Part shown: positions 44,331-57,358 of the stretch, piece by piece
How positions within the stretch are numbered: the stretch's first letter is position 1
How the letters are laid out: each line of letters begins with the position of its first letter
Source of the DNA: Cavia porcellus
Lineage: Eukaryota > Chordata > Mammalia > Rodentia > Caviidae
Assembly (NCBI RefSeq): GCF_034190915.1
Contig: NW_026947486.1
Span: 74,938,044 to 75,002,043, forward strand
Direction of reading: 5' to 3'
Length of the DNA: 64,000 bases
The notes under the pieces: generated by a model
Database searches by the model: none
What the model was told of the DNA's origin: nothing
The model's input: the letters and a program-made list of their open reading frames with translations, nothing else
Program-made: the position numbers and the translations under genes

Positions 44331-46850
44331 TCACACAAGAGAAACAATCTGACTTTTAAACTTTTGTGTCGGATTTATTTTACTTAAGATAATGATCTCA
44401 AGATGTATCTTTTTTCCTACAAATAACTCAGTTTTATACTTCTTTATGGAAGAATAGTACTCTGTATATAAATAACACAACTTCTTTATCCATCCTTCTC
44501 TTGATGTGAATATGGAGGTTTCCCAATATTTGGTTATTATAAACTCTGCCACTATAAACATGGGTATGAATATGTCACTGTGGTATGATGCTATTAATGC
44601 TTTCAGGAAGGTATCTAGAAGGTAAACATCTAGATCAAATGTAACTTCAGTTTGAGTGTTTTGAGGAATTGTGATACTGATTTCCAAATTACAGACTAAC
44701 CAGAAATGAAGGAAAGTTCCTTTCTCCAAAATATCTCATTAGCATATATTGTTGGATAAGTTTGTTGGCCACATTTGCTCTGTGAAAGCTTTAGTTTGAT
44801 GTGATCACAGTTGTTGACTCATTGTACTATTTCCAGTGCCATTGATGTTTTCTTCATAAAGTCTTTGCTTACACCCATGTCTTCAATAGATTTACCTATT
44901 CTATATTACAGCATAGTGTTTCTCTTTTAGTTTTAAATCTTTGGTTGATTTTAATTTTAGTTAGTGCATGGTGAGAGTTATTGGTTTAGGCTCAACTTTT
45001 AGCATGTGGAAAATCAGTTTGTTCAGCACCATTTATTTAAGGAGATATTTTTCTTCTAGTGAATGTTTTTGGCCCCTTTGCCAAAGGAAAGGTATTGATT
45101 GCATTTTGAGTTGTTTCTGCATCTTGTATTCTGTCCCACTGATGATTAGGTCCATTTTTAGCCAGTACCATCTTGTTTTTATCATGGTAGCTTTGTAATA
45201 TAACTTAATATTACAGCTTGTGATGCTCCCAGACTTGCCTTTGTTGTTCAGAATCGCTTTCCATATTCTAGGTCTCTTCTGTTTTCAAATGAATTTTAGG
45301 ATTGTTTTCTCTAGTTCTGGAAAGTGTGCCATTGGTATTGATTGGAATTACATTACATATGTATAATGGTTCGGGGATTATGGCAATTTCTACTATATTT
45401 ACTGTGCTTATCCAAGAGCAGAGGATATCTTTCCATTTAATGGTATCCTCTATAATTTTTCAGAGTTTTTGTTTACATTGTAAAGTTTTTTTTTTTACTT
45501 CTTCCTTTAGATTGACTCATAAGGACATGAGCATCTTTGTTGCCAGTGTTTTGATTGCTTTTCTACTTAATTGACTGATATTTGGTGATTTAGATATATT
45601 ATATCTTCTTTATTTAGTTTTTCTGATTTACATGTATAAAGAAATGTGTTCATTTCTCCTACATTTTTCATCTTGTTAGACTATATAGATTCACAAAGTA
45701 AGTGTTGGTTATCTTCTTGATTTCTGCAGTATTTCTTGTGATTGTGCCCTTAATTACATGGATTCAGGTGTTTTATTTCATCTTTTTTCATAAGATTGGC
45801 TATGGGTTTACGTATTCTATTTAATTTTTTAAAGAATAATCTCTTTGATTCATTAATTCTGGTATGGTTTACTTAGTCTTAATTGTATTAATTTATGATT
45901 TGTTCTTTATAATTTAATATGCCATATACACTTTTGAGTTTAAACAGTTTTTTTTCTAGAACCTCAAGTTTCACCATTAAGTTACGTTTATTTGGGCTTG
46001 TTCTTCTTTTCTAATGTGAGAATTAACTGTTACAAATTTCTCTTGTAGGACTACTTTCCCTGTACTCCATAAATTCTGGTATATTGCATTGGCATTGTGA
46101 TTTAATTTTAGAAACTATAACTTTTTTCTTTAATTTCATCTGTGTCCCATTTGTTGTTTAGAAGAATGTTATTTAAGTTCCATGTGTTTATGTAGTTTTT
46201 CTGGTTTCTTTTTTGCCATTGACTTACAATTCCATTGCACCATGTGGGGACCTTTGTGCAGCTGAGAATAACATGTATTCTCTTGTTGTGGACTGGAACA
46301 TTCTGAGATATATACTAAGTTCATTTGTTCAAGGGTTTCGTTTTACTGTGATATTTCTTCATTGATTATTTGTGCAGTTGCTTTATTTGTGTCGGTGAAG
46401 TGTTGATGTCTCCCATTATATTTTTATTAGTACTTATCTGATTTTCATGCCCATTAGTGTTTCTTTTCACTGAACCAGTATTTGGAATATGTATAATTAT
46501 GACTGTTTTTTTTCCTCTTGGATTGTTCCCATTATATGTATCTAGTGACTCTATTCTGATCACTCTTGGATTGAAATCCAATTTGTCTGCACTAAAATAA
46601 CTGCCCCTGCTGTTCTCTAGGATCCTGTTGCATACAGTCCATCTTTTGTATTGCAGTCAAAGAATTTATTTTTGAGTTAAGTGTGGCTCTTTTATGCATC
46701 ATATCACTGGATCTTGTTTCCTGATCCACTCTGTCAGTATATTTCTTTTGATTTGTGAATTGAGACTATTCACATTGATCATGGTAACTGCTATATATTG
46801 TTTTATCCTTGTCATATTACTTTCCTGTTGGTTCTTTTTCTTTCTGTTTT
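44331..46850 (-). pseudogene. L1-F ORF2, heavily decayed
   Basis: The C-terminal 132 codons remain open (44729-44331); its end KFKSQIVSLV matches the L1-A terminus. Elsewhere only short pieces remain, for example the endonuclease region at 46366-46581. No intact catalytic box was readable. The N-terminal boundary is approximate. Confidence 0.78.
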
Positions 46851-46949
46851 GTTTAATTGCTTTCTTAGCCTGGTGGACTCATTCTATTGGGATTTTTTGA
46901 ATTGTTGACCTCATTTTGTTTTACTGGAATATCCTTTAAAATTTTGGAG

Positions 46950-47900
46950 TGCTTTTTTGGTAATCATGGATTTCTTCAGATGTTATTTGAGTGTTTCTTA
47001 TTTATTGATTTTGAAAGATAATTTTTCAGGGTGCATCAATCTGGGTGGAGGCTGTTTTTCTTTAGACTTTGAAATACTTTAAGCTCTCCTTGATTAAGGA
47101 TTATTTCAGAAGTCGAGTAGAATTCCAATGGGCTCACTTTTTAGGTGACTGTGTTCTCTCACAGCTTTTAGTGTTCTGATCTTGTGTGCAGTTTCTGGAA
47201 TCTTGATCAATATATAGCATAAGTAGGTTTCTGGGTTTTTTCTTTTGTTTTGTATTGTTGGTTATAACTATTTACTATTTTCTATGCTTCACTTTTTGCA
47301 TCCTAAATTCTTTTTCCATGCTTGGAAAGTTTTCTAATATTATTACTGTGAACAGTGTTTTAATGATCTTTCTCCTGTCTTCTGATTCTTTATTGATTAC
47401 TATGAAACTTACATTAGTCTTATTTCCATCATCTAGCAGCCAGTGAATTGATTTCTAAAGGTTCTTTGCTATTTTTAAGAGTCCTGTCATTTGATGATCT
47501 CCAACCACAAACTTGTCTCTAGATCTGTTATTCTAGCTTCACTGGATTGACTGTGATGTGTATACTTTCAGTAGGATTTTTAATCTGGATTTATATTTCA
47601 GTCTATTTTCTGCTACCCAGCTCTTCACTATGTTGATCATTTATGGTTTCCATATTTTACCTAAATTACTTTTTCCCCCTTAATACATATTTACTCTAGA
47701 TTCACTAACCATTTTGTTCACTATAGTAATCTTACCTTTAATTTTATCTGTTTGAGTTTTTTCAAGAGACTTATTTATCTATTTTGTTACTTTGATGCTA
47801 TCATTTCATAAAATTCAACTGGGTAGTTTTTTAAAAATTTTTTCCACCTCAATTTGACTTTGATTTGTCTTGGATGAGTTGATAATATAGGTTACATCTT
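46950..47900 (-). pseudogene. L1-F ORF1, heavily decayed
   Basis: Position and text (TTTTCAGGGTGCATCAATCTGG, CTTTGAAATACTTTAAGCTC) match the ORF1 C-terminal part of the other L1s, inverted. No long frame remains. Confidence 0.65.
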
Positions 47901-49670
47901 GCCTGCTTGTTTTTTCACTGATTTATTTATTTATTGCATTGGAGCTTGTAAATTGCTTATGGTAGGTCACTTTATTGCTAGTATCAGGATTTTTTAAAGA
48001 AATGGGTACTTTTCAGAGATGACTTTTATACACAACTGGATTTTGGCTTATGAGTCTGTCCCAAGATCCTCTTCAATTTGTTAGGTATTAAATGTTTTTA
48101 CCTGTTTGACTTACCTAGTTTTTGATACTGGACTATACTATTGATATAACACCAAGACAATCTATATATTGGCATATAAGAAAGATCAAATGGTTACAAC
48201 AACTATATCCCCTTGACTAAAGTAGTACAATTAATAATAAAAATAGCCTCTATGTGTATTAGAAAATTACAAACAGGTGACAAATAATCTGTCATCTTTA
48301 CCATTGGTACAATATTCATAGTTACATGACAATGCATAGACTAAATCCAAAAATGTTTCACAGTAAAAATCCACTCAATAGAGTGATTTTATCCTATGGG
48401 CAGTACATTTAAAACAGACAAGAGGAAAAAATAAAGAAATAAGAGAGAAAGATGAGAAACAAGGCTTAAGAATAAAGGAAGATTACCCAAGCCTCAAAAA
48501 CCTGGTGAGGATCAGAAGGAACGAAAAAAAAGGAAAACAAAAACAGAACAAATAACTAAAAACACTGAAAAAATAAAAACAAGCAATAATAAAACAAATA
48601 ACAAAAGTACTGAGAAAAGAATGAATAGAAAAAGAAATGTTTTTCTATGATTTCAAATCTGTGGTTATCTTTTGGCAGTCTACAATTTAGTAGTGGTGTC
48701 CAGTTCAGGGCATGATTCTGCTCCTACTCTTAACCAAAGAAGACAGTTAGAGACAAGATCTGTGCTGAATAATCCCAGCAAGCTTCCAGGAGGACTAGTG
48801 TGGAGTGCTGTGCTGTAGAAACATGAGGACTGTCTGCCAGTTCTGGCATTTTTAAATGCACAGAAGATCAGGCTTATCATGACTTCTGGTTTGGGGTTTG
48901 GGGCCTGAGTCATTTAGCTTATAACACTCTAAATGTCTGTTGCTGCTCCGCCATGGCTGCCTAACCCTGGATATTCTCTGTGGTTTGTTCCCCAGCTAGT
49001 CACTGAATTTTAACACTGGAAGCCCTGAAATGAAGCCAATCCATGGCTGCTCTAAGTCCTGAGTTCATTGGCCCTTCCCTAAAATAATATCTCACCAAGC
49101 ATTGTCTCCCAGGGACACAGCAGTGACTTTGACTGGAGTCATTCGCAATCTTTTATAACATACAGCATGTGCTACTCCATTTCACTGGAGTGTTTCTCCC
49201 TTATAGTCCCTGGAGTCAACCACTTTTACTGCGTCTCTATAGATTCCATCTTCCTTTGTCCTGTCATGGCACAAGCTGAGGATAAGCCTCAGAATACCCC
49301 TTCTTTTTCTGGATTCAGTTCTGTCTGTCTACTTTGTCTGTGGGCTCCAATTTTCCCTTCAGAATTTTCCTAGATCCTAGAGATTCACATCCCTGTTTCT
49401 TTTATTCACCAAATTGTAATTTTTCAATACTGAATCCTGAATCTTGGAGAGGTTGATTTGTTGCTGCTTACCACTTTAGCATTTTCCTGAAAGTCCTCAA
49501 AATGAGACATTTGAGGAGCTTCAGATTAGCTCTGTAAACTCTGGTGAATGCAAACCTGGCAGGGATCACAGCTGTCACAAAAGTGAGGCTACTAGTTGTC
49601 AAATCTATCATGGAACTGAAACAGGGAGATGGGATTAAGTTAGTTTACAGTGCCTCCAACCTTGCCATTC
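47901..49670 (-). other. Presumed 5' UTR of L1-F
   Basis: About 1.8 kb without coding signal, purine-rich at 48410-48640 and GC-richer at 48680-49450. Assigned to L1-F by position only; it could include another insertion. Confidence 0.4.
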
Positions 49671-49886
49671 CAATAGAGATTCAATAATTATTCTTAGTAA
49701 ATGGTATTGGAATTGGTGAAAGCAATTTCCAGTGTTTTGAAAAAAAATTTTTTTTGTCAATTTCCACTGCTTTTATTGATTCTATTGCACATACATGTAG
49801 TAGGGTACTATCTCTGCCTTTCCTCAAAGCAGTCATTTTACCTATGGCCTTATGCTTCTTTTTTTCCTTGGCTTAGCCAAGCTTGG

Positions 49887-49922
<36 letters not shown>

Positions 49923-51407
49923 AGATGGCTCTCATGACCTACGGAAACATTCCCTATTTTATCAACCTTTATCAACAAATATGTAGTCTTTTGCAGTATA
50001 ATGTGTTGTCCTTCTCCCCCCTCCAACCTTGACTTTCTTAAGACTAGGAACACAGTCACTCTTGAATTTAAGCATATAGAACATAAAGAAAAGATGAACT
50101 GAATGTAGGAGAACAACCTGTTTTAGTGAGAATTTTTTAAATTCAAAGGGATAAATAAAAAAGAAACTCGAAACTGGGAATGAATTCAATACATTTTCTA
50201 AAAACAGTTCCTCAAGAAAAATTCCCATTTCACTTATTTATCTTGCTACTTAATTAATTGTTGCTCTAAATCCCTTTATAATCTATGCATAAAGGTTTTC
50301 TACTGACCCTAAGGTATTTGCTTTATTTGCATATGAGTCATTTGGAAGCATAATGAATATACTTGAGGCCCTTTCTCTCTCCTCTCTTGTTAATTGCTTT
50401 TACTATAAAGCAAATGTGTGTTTTTCCATAGGCAAACACATCAAAGTTATCTCTAATTCAATTTGTTGAATAAAATGGTGAAACATACTAGAGAAAAAAA
50501 TGTTAAATACGTACCATGGCAGTTTTATTCTGTCACATTATGCATGAGGGGAAAGAAAATATCAAAAAGAAAATTCATGAAGTAATATTCCTATAACAAC
50601 AGAAAATATTTCAAAGCCTAAACTTTGGTATGACAGCCAATCTCCAAATTAATCTCCATTTTAGTCAAATAGTGAAATGTATTAATTTTTCCACTGCACA
50701 TCAGAAAAAAGAAACAAAACAAAACAAAAAAACCCCAACTTCCTCCCAGCATCGTGCCCTCTGCTTTATCATGCTGGTGGCATGGGTTGCTATTGAAGTT
50801 GGCTTGGGAAATTTAGAAGAGCTACTTGACATGGAAGTTAAGCAAATACAGGGAGACAAAGGGGAGAGGGGACAGGACTAGAGGCAGAGGATGGAAAATG
50901 ATAGTTCAAGTGGGAAAACTGGGAGTGATAATTGGTGTTTAAAGGTTACAAAAAGGCAGGAACACTAGCTACATATTGAATTAGAAAAAGTTTCTGTCTG
51001 TGTTTTGGCACAGGCTTAAAATTGCTTTGGGTTTTGAAAGGTAGTATTAACTGATGTATAAACAAAACAAACTATATTACATTATTTGAAAGGTTTTAAG
51101 TTTTGTTTTTCTATCGACATAGTTTTATAAAATATCTGGGATTTAGAATATAATATTTGGTTAAAAGTAAGGCCAATGGAACCCTCTATTGAATAGAAAA
51201 AATGGACAATTCAATAAACCTATAAATAATATAGAAACTAATAGCAGAATTTTCTTAGTGAACCATCAATTCTAGGTTTCAAATCCTAATGAGATATTAA
51301 TAACCAATTCATATCAATTTAGTGATTTCTCTGTTTGATGTCATGGTTTTAGGATTTTGCCATACGTTTTCTGTCTCAAATACCTTTCTCCAACCCTTGA
51401 ATATCCA
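49671..51407. other. Mostly unique sequence
   Basis: Contains a 29-base A-run at 49892-49920 and a short A/C-rich stretch at 50700-50740. No gene recognised; the frame at 50630-50881 has no domain. Confidence 0.5.
49892..49920. repeat. Poly-A tract (29 A)
   Basis: Uninterrupted run of 29 A. No clear element body directly upstream, so its origin is unknown. Confidence 0.95.
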
Positions 51408-52064
51408 AAAATTTTCTATATTATCTCTTTCCCTATAAAAAATTCTGTTTATAATATCACATATAGTAAAATATAATAAGATACAACATGTTAAAGCCAA
51501 TGGAAACAGATGAACAACAGCTTGATGGGACTTCAAAACAAGATGATATTAAATCAGCACTAGCTATTATGATGTCTTATTTTCTTCAAAATAGCTATTT
51601 GTACTATCACAGACAATAAAATCGAACAACCCAGATTAAAACCTTTCCAATTAATGAGTGAAAGCACTATATGGCTTCAAACCAATGATTGGGAATCATG
51701 ATTACCACATACTTTTATACATTCTTATCATTTCTTACACTAAGAAAGTATTCTGTATTTATACATGTGAGTTAGATTTATTTCACTTATGAGGATGGTC
51801 TCAAGCTGTGTCCATTTATTTATAAATATCTCAATGTGATCATTCTTTATAGCTGAGTAGTACTCCATTGTGGACACTTAGGTTGTTTCCAAGATCTGGC
51901 TATTACAAATTGTGCTGCTATAAACATGGGTGCACATATATCACAGTGGTATGATGCTTTCAGTTCTTCTGGGAATATGCCTAGAAGTGGAATAGCTGGG
52001 TCAAATGGGGCTTCCAATCCCAACTTTCTGAGAAATCTCCAGACGACCTCCACAATGGTTGCAA
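51408..52064 (-). mobile_element. 5'-inverted L1: 3' segment
   Basis: Inverse of L1-A about 9737-10435: 3' UTR pieces (AATAAGATACAACATGTTAAAG, GTATCACAGACAATAAAAT-like) and the ORF2 C-terminus (CTTTATAGCTGAGTAGTACTCC, TGCTATAAACATGGGTGCAC). It is followed without a gap by the same element in the other orientation. Confidence 0.88.
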
Positions 52065-52208
52065 ATACAAATGGCAAATAAATACATGAAAAAATGTTCA
52101 TCATCATTAGTTATTAGAGAAATGCAAATTAAAACGACACAGATTTCATCTCACTCCTGAAAGAATGGCCAAGATCAAGAAAACCACCAACAACAAATGC
52201 TGGAGAGG
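52065..52208 (+). mobile_element. 5'-inverted L1: inverted 5' segment
   Basis: Plus-strand match to L1-A about 9550-9700 (GGCAAATAAATACATGAAAAA, CTGAAAGAATGGCCAAGATC, CAACAAATGCTGGAGAGGC). It lies immediately upstream, in L1 coordinates, of the 3' segment. That is the classic product of twin priming. Confidence 0.88.
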
Positions 52209-53754
52209 CCTCTGGATATTTTGACAGCTTTTCAACTTCAAAGATATGAGATAGTAGATATATCTCTTAAATGCCTTTGGCTTCCTTCTCATTTGTAAAA
52301 TAAGGATGACTTTAGCTCATTTGTCCTTCAGCATCTATGATAGATTGATTCAGGGGCCTGCCGGGGATTCCAAAATCTGAGAATGCTCATGTTTTTTATA
52401 TAAAATGTCATAGTACTTTCTTTTTCCTACACATATCATTCCATATATTTTAACTCATCTCTGGGTTATTTATAATACCTAATACAATGCTTACATATTG
52501 CTTCATTGGCATGGATTAAATGTAGTACCAGGCATGGTAAAATCAGGTTTTGTGTTTTGGAAATGTCGTGAATTGTTTGAATGCAAGAATGCAGAAGCCA
52601 CATATATGGAGGATTGCCTGCATCTACTTCATAATGTATCTGTGAAGATTTAATAAATAATTACAATAAGATTTTCTTATATATTTGCTTGCGTTGTTTT
52701 GGTGGTTGAGAATCACACTTGGGACCTTGAACATAAAAAACATATATTTGAGCACTGAGCTACATTCCAGTACTATATAAAGCCTTTCAACACTGCTAAA
52801 CACATATCAAGTACTCCACAAGTGTGAGATTTCTGTTTGTACACTTTGTCTCTATCATGAGTATCTTTCATGGAGTTTATTGTAAGTATCTGTCAGAGTG
52901 GTTGTTTCCCTGGACTGTACTGTGAATTTGACAGCAGAGAGTATGTATAAGTCATAGTTGCCTGTATAACATTTAAAAAAATACCGCATGTGAATCATGT
53001 AGTCAAAACATTAGCTTCTTCTCTCTTTGATGACTCCCCTTTCTATTTTAGGTCCATAAATCAGAGAATTCTTCCAGTATATGTGGGTTGTCTATACCAA
53101 TTTCCTGGAAATTGACTGTGCATTCTCTCCTGATAACCTTTCAAATTACTTACCAGCCACACATTCTCACCCGCACTCCAGTTGTTGCCTTCCTATTACT
53201 GCCAGAATCTTTTTCTCTGAAATGCTGTCACCACATCAAATTAGTTCTATTCCCCAACTCAGCATTGAATCTCCGCTCTCAAACTAGCTATTTTCTTGCC
53301 AATATTGCGATTGAATTGCCCAGGCAAAATTGCTTTCATCATAGCACATTATCTTGTGTTGGTTTTTAAATTTTTGGAGTTCAAAATGTTGGAGATCAGA
53401 AATCTGCATTTCTGGATAGAGACACAAGTGTACACAGCAAATTGTAAATAATTATTCGATATAATCCAACTAACAAAGTATTTGCTGAAGTTATAAGCAC
53501 TCTCCATGCCTAATTTCTTTTACTGTAATCCCCTATTCTTCCAATTTTCCCTGCTCCAATCTCTTTGTTTGTTGATTCTTCACTCCTTGAATTCATTTTT
53601 TCCTTTTATATTTTGTCACAGACTTAGAATTATTTTCTCATTTTTTTACCATCTTCATTTTCTTCCTTGGACAAAGCTTGTTTTATAAGGTTATACTCCT
53701 CCTTCTAGCATAACTCTCCTAGTTTTCTGGCTCCCTGTCCCACACTCCAAAATA
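52209..53754. other. Mostly unique; one degenerate SINE
   Basis: A tRNA-SINE remnant lies at 52692-52775. 52890-52970 (TCCCTGGACTGTACTGTGAAT, CATAGTTGCCTG) faintly resembles an L2 3' end, but not enough to call. The frames at 53081-53369 and 53506-53688 have no domain. Confidence 0.45.
52692..52775 (-). mobile_element. Degenerate tRNA-derived SINE
   Basis: The plus strand has GGTTGAGAATCACACTTGGGACC (inverted B box) and GAGCACTGAGCTACATTCCAG (inverted A box), the spacing of an ID-like element. Confidence 0.6.
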
Positions 53755-54400
53755 TAAACAATCAGATAAATGGATAAAAGAAATATGGTATCTTGATCAC
53801 TACGTATATTTAAAGAAAAATATCTATTATTTGTAGGGATGTAAAGAAATGAAAGCATTAAAAGTTTTTTTTTAAGAAAATATAGTACCTGTACATGGTT
53901 GAATACTAGTCAGCTATAAATGATAAATTTGAGAGTTTGTAGGAAAATGGATGTAGCTGGAAATATAATATTGTGAGATAAGTCGGACATACCATTTTAA
54001 ATACAAAACAGTATCTCTCTCATTTAGTGAGGCAAAGTACAAAGAGAATAACAATTTATAGATAGAAGGAAATAAGAAGAGAGATCTCGCATAAATGGGA
54101 AGTATAGGAGACAGAGGGTGAAGGGGAGAGGGAGGAAAAAGAAGATAAGTAGAATTAAGACATGCCATATAGAGGAACACATTAACCTCAATGAAAGCAA
54201 ACACTATATGACACAAACATGAGTTAATATCATAATAACAATAATAATAACAAGAATGAAAATCAAAAAAAAGGATTTAGATGCAAAGAGAGGGAGATAG
54301 TTTGAAAGAGCACTAAAAAACGAAACAAATTGCATTATGTACACGTGCCTACTCCCCAAGATGAATGCAAACATTATATCCAGCAAACATTTACTAATAA
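53755..54400 (+). mobile_element. Old L1 3' end (ORF2 end and 3' UTR)
   Basis: GGATAAAAGAAATATGGTATC, GGTTGAATACTAGTCAGCTATAAATG, AAAATGGATGTAGCTGG, GTGAGATAAGTCGGACATACC match the widely conserved mammalian L1 ORF2 C-terminal coding sequence. A purine-rich stretch at 54060-54150 fits a 3' UTR. It differs from L1-A to F and so belongs to an older lineage. Confidence 0.75.
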
Positions 54401-54574
54401 AGGAAAAATAATAAATGTAAGCAATTTGATATCAATTTGACTTTTCAAGGATGTTTTCTAAGCTTTTTGTCTGTAGACAAGGGTGATAAAGTTTGTTTTA
54501 TTCAGCACAGATAGCTGTAGTAGGGGTCTAGAAGTCGTACACAAAGAATTTCACACCAGTTTAATTGTGATAAA

Positions 54575-54730
54575 TATGTATTTTTTTTTTTCAAGAGAAG
54601 GTCTTGCTATACAGTGCAATCTGTGCTTCAACCCACGATGTAGCTCAGGATAGCCTTGAACTCATGGTAATTCTCTTGCCTCAGCTCTCTGAGTGCTGAG
54701 TTTACAGGGAGGCACCACCATGCCCAGCTT
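54575..54730 (-). mobile_element. B1-like SINE
   Basis: Poly-T, GAAGGTCTTGCTATACAGTG, CAGGATAGCCTTGAACTCATGG, TTCTCTTGCCTCAGC, GAGTGCTGAGTTTACAGG, CACCACCATGCCCAGC: the inverse of a full B1. Confidence 0.9.
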
Positions 54731-55769
54731 TTGATGTCATGCACTACTTGGCTTTTTTATTAAGTTAAAATTCATTAGATATACTTGCTTATTTTGTAAA
54801 ATACTCACAGAAAAAGTTACTCACAATCCAACAATCCAAGTTAGAGAAAGCAGAGGGGCAGTTATCCCCGTTGTGTCCCAATCTTTTTATTCTGTTTTAT
54901 TTTGTAATATCACACACATTTTATGTATATTATATTCTGAATTGTGAACTCTAATGCTTGGCAAACAGCTAGCATCAAACAATATTTGTTTCTTATGAAA
55001 CAGCTTGGAAGATGCCACTGTAGCAGAAGGAATATTTTAAACTGACAGTAATTAAGAAAAATCAGGTACAGAGACTAATTTTCTACCATCTCCCTGTTTT
55101 CCTAAAAGGAGGCCATAAATTTCCTTTGTTAAAGTGTTTCCTTCCTTAATACCAGGAAAGGAGAACTTTTATCAGCATAACAAAAAAGGTACTAAGATAT
55201 GTCTACACAAACAAATATTTTCTATTTCCCATTTATTTTTCCTTTTGTACCTACTTTACCACAATTTACTGTCCCTAAAAGCCCAAACCTGCTTTTTGTT
55301 TGTGTACTCACTTTTCCACAATCTGTTACCATTTGTTGCAATGCAGTATAAACACATTTCTAATGATTTCTTTGAGTTTTACTTCCTTTTCATGAAGCCC
55401 CCACACACATAAAATTTATTATTTTTTTCCCTTGTGACTATGATTTTTGTCATTTTAATTCATTGGAAGCAGGCACAAAACTTACGATGATTAGGAGAAA
55501 AGATTTTTCTTCTCTACAGTTTAATGAACAATTACCCAGAACCCAAAGACTCTTTTTCTATACCATAGTGCATATAAACTTCCATTGCTAGTTATTATAA
55601 ATCACTGGGAATTACAAATGCTGAGAATGTGTTGCTTTCTTACTATTTCCAAAGGAGAAGGAATTATAAAAAGCTGATTACCTGCTGGGGTTGTAATCAC
55701 ACATGTGAATGCTGCTTGTCTAATATGAGAAGAGTTATCATGGAAAAATATACATAGAAAATTACATTA
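54731..55769. other. No recognisable feature
   Basis: The frame at 55134-55412 has no recognisable domain. No repeat recognised. Confidence 0.5.
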
Positions 55770-55960
55770 CTAGCTATCTTTTGAGCACTTTTTAAGTGAA
55801 CCTTCAAGTGCTTTATTTTGTTTTTACTTAATCATTTATGAAGCAGATAGTTTTTGCTAGTCTTGTTTCACAGGTAAAAGTAAAGCACAAAAGGCCAAGT
55901 AACCATCCCAAACCCAGATTAGAATCCGGATTTGAGACTAGAGAAGCCTAACTAAAGTAT
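55770..55960 (-). mobile_element. MIR SINE
   Basis: TAGCTATCTTTTGAGCACTTTTTAAG, CAAGTGCTTTATTTTG, TTACTTAATCATTTATG, CTTGTTTCACAGGTAAAAG, AGGCCAAGTAACC, AACCCAGATTAGAATCCGG: the inverse of MIR in correct order. Confidence 0.8.
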
Positions 55961-57230
55961 GTAATGTATGCTCACTACTCTTCAGTGCATGTGTGTGGCA
56001 TACACATAGCTATAATAACACAATTCAGAGAAAAATTACTTTTTAAAACAAAGTCAGGAAAATGTATCCCTCTTTGATCATAAGCAAGTCAAAATCCATG
56101 AGAATACTAAGAGATTTTCCACCTTTGTTCATGAGTGAAATATGTTGGCCAGGTAACAGAAAGAGTGAACAATTGGGTAGAACTTATCTCACTGTCTACA
56201 TATAGTAACAATAATAATTCTGCTATGTGACACAAATTTTGAGTAAGCATTGGATGTAGGGGAAAGATGACAATGCACCAATGAGCATTTGCAAATATCT
56301 TGAGATTTAGATGGCAAAACAAGTGGCAACCAAGATAGAGCAAGATGGAGAAAAACCCAGTAATTGGAGTTACAGGTGAAAAGATCCACCATCAAGGCCT
56401 GCAGAAGTTTCCTTTGGAAACTCAACAGTGGCACAGATAGCAGATCAGGCAGCTACTCGTATAGTTACTTACAAAAGGGCTTTCAGCATTGCAGACATAA
56501 AAATCAACATTTCCAACAATATGGATTCAAATGAATTAAGTTCAATTGATTACTTTTTAAAGAAATAAAACTGCTATAAAGGCCTAGAATCCACCTTTTC
56601 CTAGCTCATTCTTTCCGGCATAAGCACACCACATAACTATTATCAAAGTTTTAATGGGTGGACAACATATTTTTATGTTTAAGCTAAGGAGTTATTTAAA
56701 CTCCTCATTTTGGTTTATCTCCTTGTCTCAGAGACATTTCATTTTTCTGGCTGGTCAATTCTTCTCTTAGTACTTACTAGTGATTTCAGTCAAGTTGTTT
56801 TCAAAGTTTGCAAATCTTTAGGTTAATTTCTTCATGTTAGTTGTATGAGCTACTTTCTGCTCTCATTGACAAGATCTTGATTTTAAAGCTTCACTTTCAG
56901 AGGACATTCATGTTTCATTTTCATATTCCCTTTGTTGGGAAGTACTTCACTATATTCTAGCTACAATGGAACATTCATATCACTTACAATGTAGTTCAGT
57001 TTTCTCTACTAAGAGTCTTCCTTTAATTGCTTGAAAACAAGTTATTTAGCAAGTCAGAACTGTTCCTGTTATTGTCTTTTGGAAAGCTTTATCTAGCAAG
57101 AAACTAAATATTGCTCATGGTTTAGGATATATCTCATAAAGAAATTATTTGGGGAATATTCCTTGACTAAAGTCCCTTTATTCTTTTCTCTCTTAGCACA
57201 ATGGATTCATAGAATTTGTTGAGACTAATT
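55961..57230. other. Mostly unique sequence
   Basis: No gene or clear repeat recognised. Two overlapping minus frames at 56107-56434 have no recognisable domain. Confidence 0.5.
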
Positions 57231-57358
57231 AGAAGCTGGGCAATGTGGCATATAGCTGCAATAGCAGCACTCTGAAAGCTGAAGCAGGAGGATCCAAATT
57301 GTGTGTCCAGCCTGGAATACATAGCTCACCCCTATTTCAAAAAAGAAAAAGAAAAAAA
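57231..57358 (+). mobile_element. B1-like SINE, diverged
   Basis: AGAAGCTGGGCAATGTGGCAT, AGCAGCACTCTGAAAGCTGAAGCAGGAGGATCC, GTCCAGCCTGGAATAC, then an A-rich tail. A possible TSD of ACTAATTRA type flanks it (before 57231 and after about 57378). Confidence 0.8.

Larger units (their letters stand above)
44269..49670 (-). mobile_element. LINE-1 'F', old near-full-length copy
   Basis: In plus-strand order: 3' UTR, inverse ORF2 (about 44331-46850), inverse ORF1 (about 46950-47900), and a presumed 5' UTR to about 49670, ending in CCTTGCCATTCC (sense GGAATGGCAAGG). More diverged than L1-A/B. It includes the inverse of standard landmarks such as CAAAATCAGTTTGTTCAGCACCATTTATTTAA (45010-45045). Confidence 0.82.

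Noticed and set aside
52890..52970. L2 3' end
   Set aside because: Faint resemblance without the diagnostic AATAAATG-type end seen at 58110-58235.
56107..56434. Two overlapping minus frames as a small gene or processed pseudogene
   Set aside because: No recognisable domain, no poly-A tract, no TSD, and composition is that of the surroundings.
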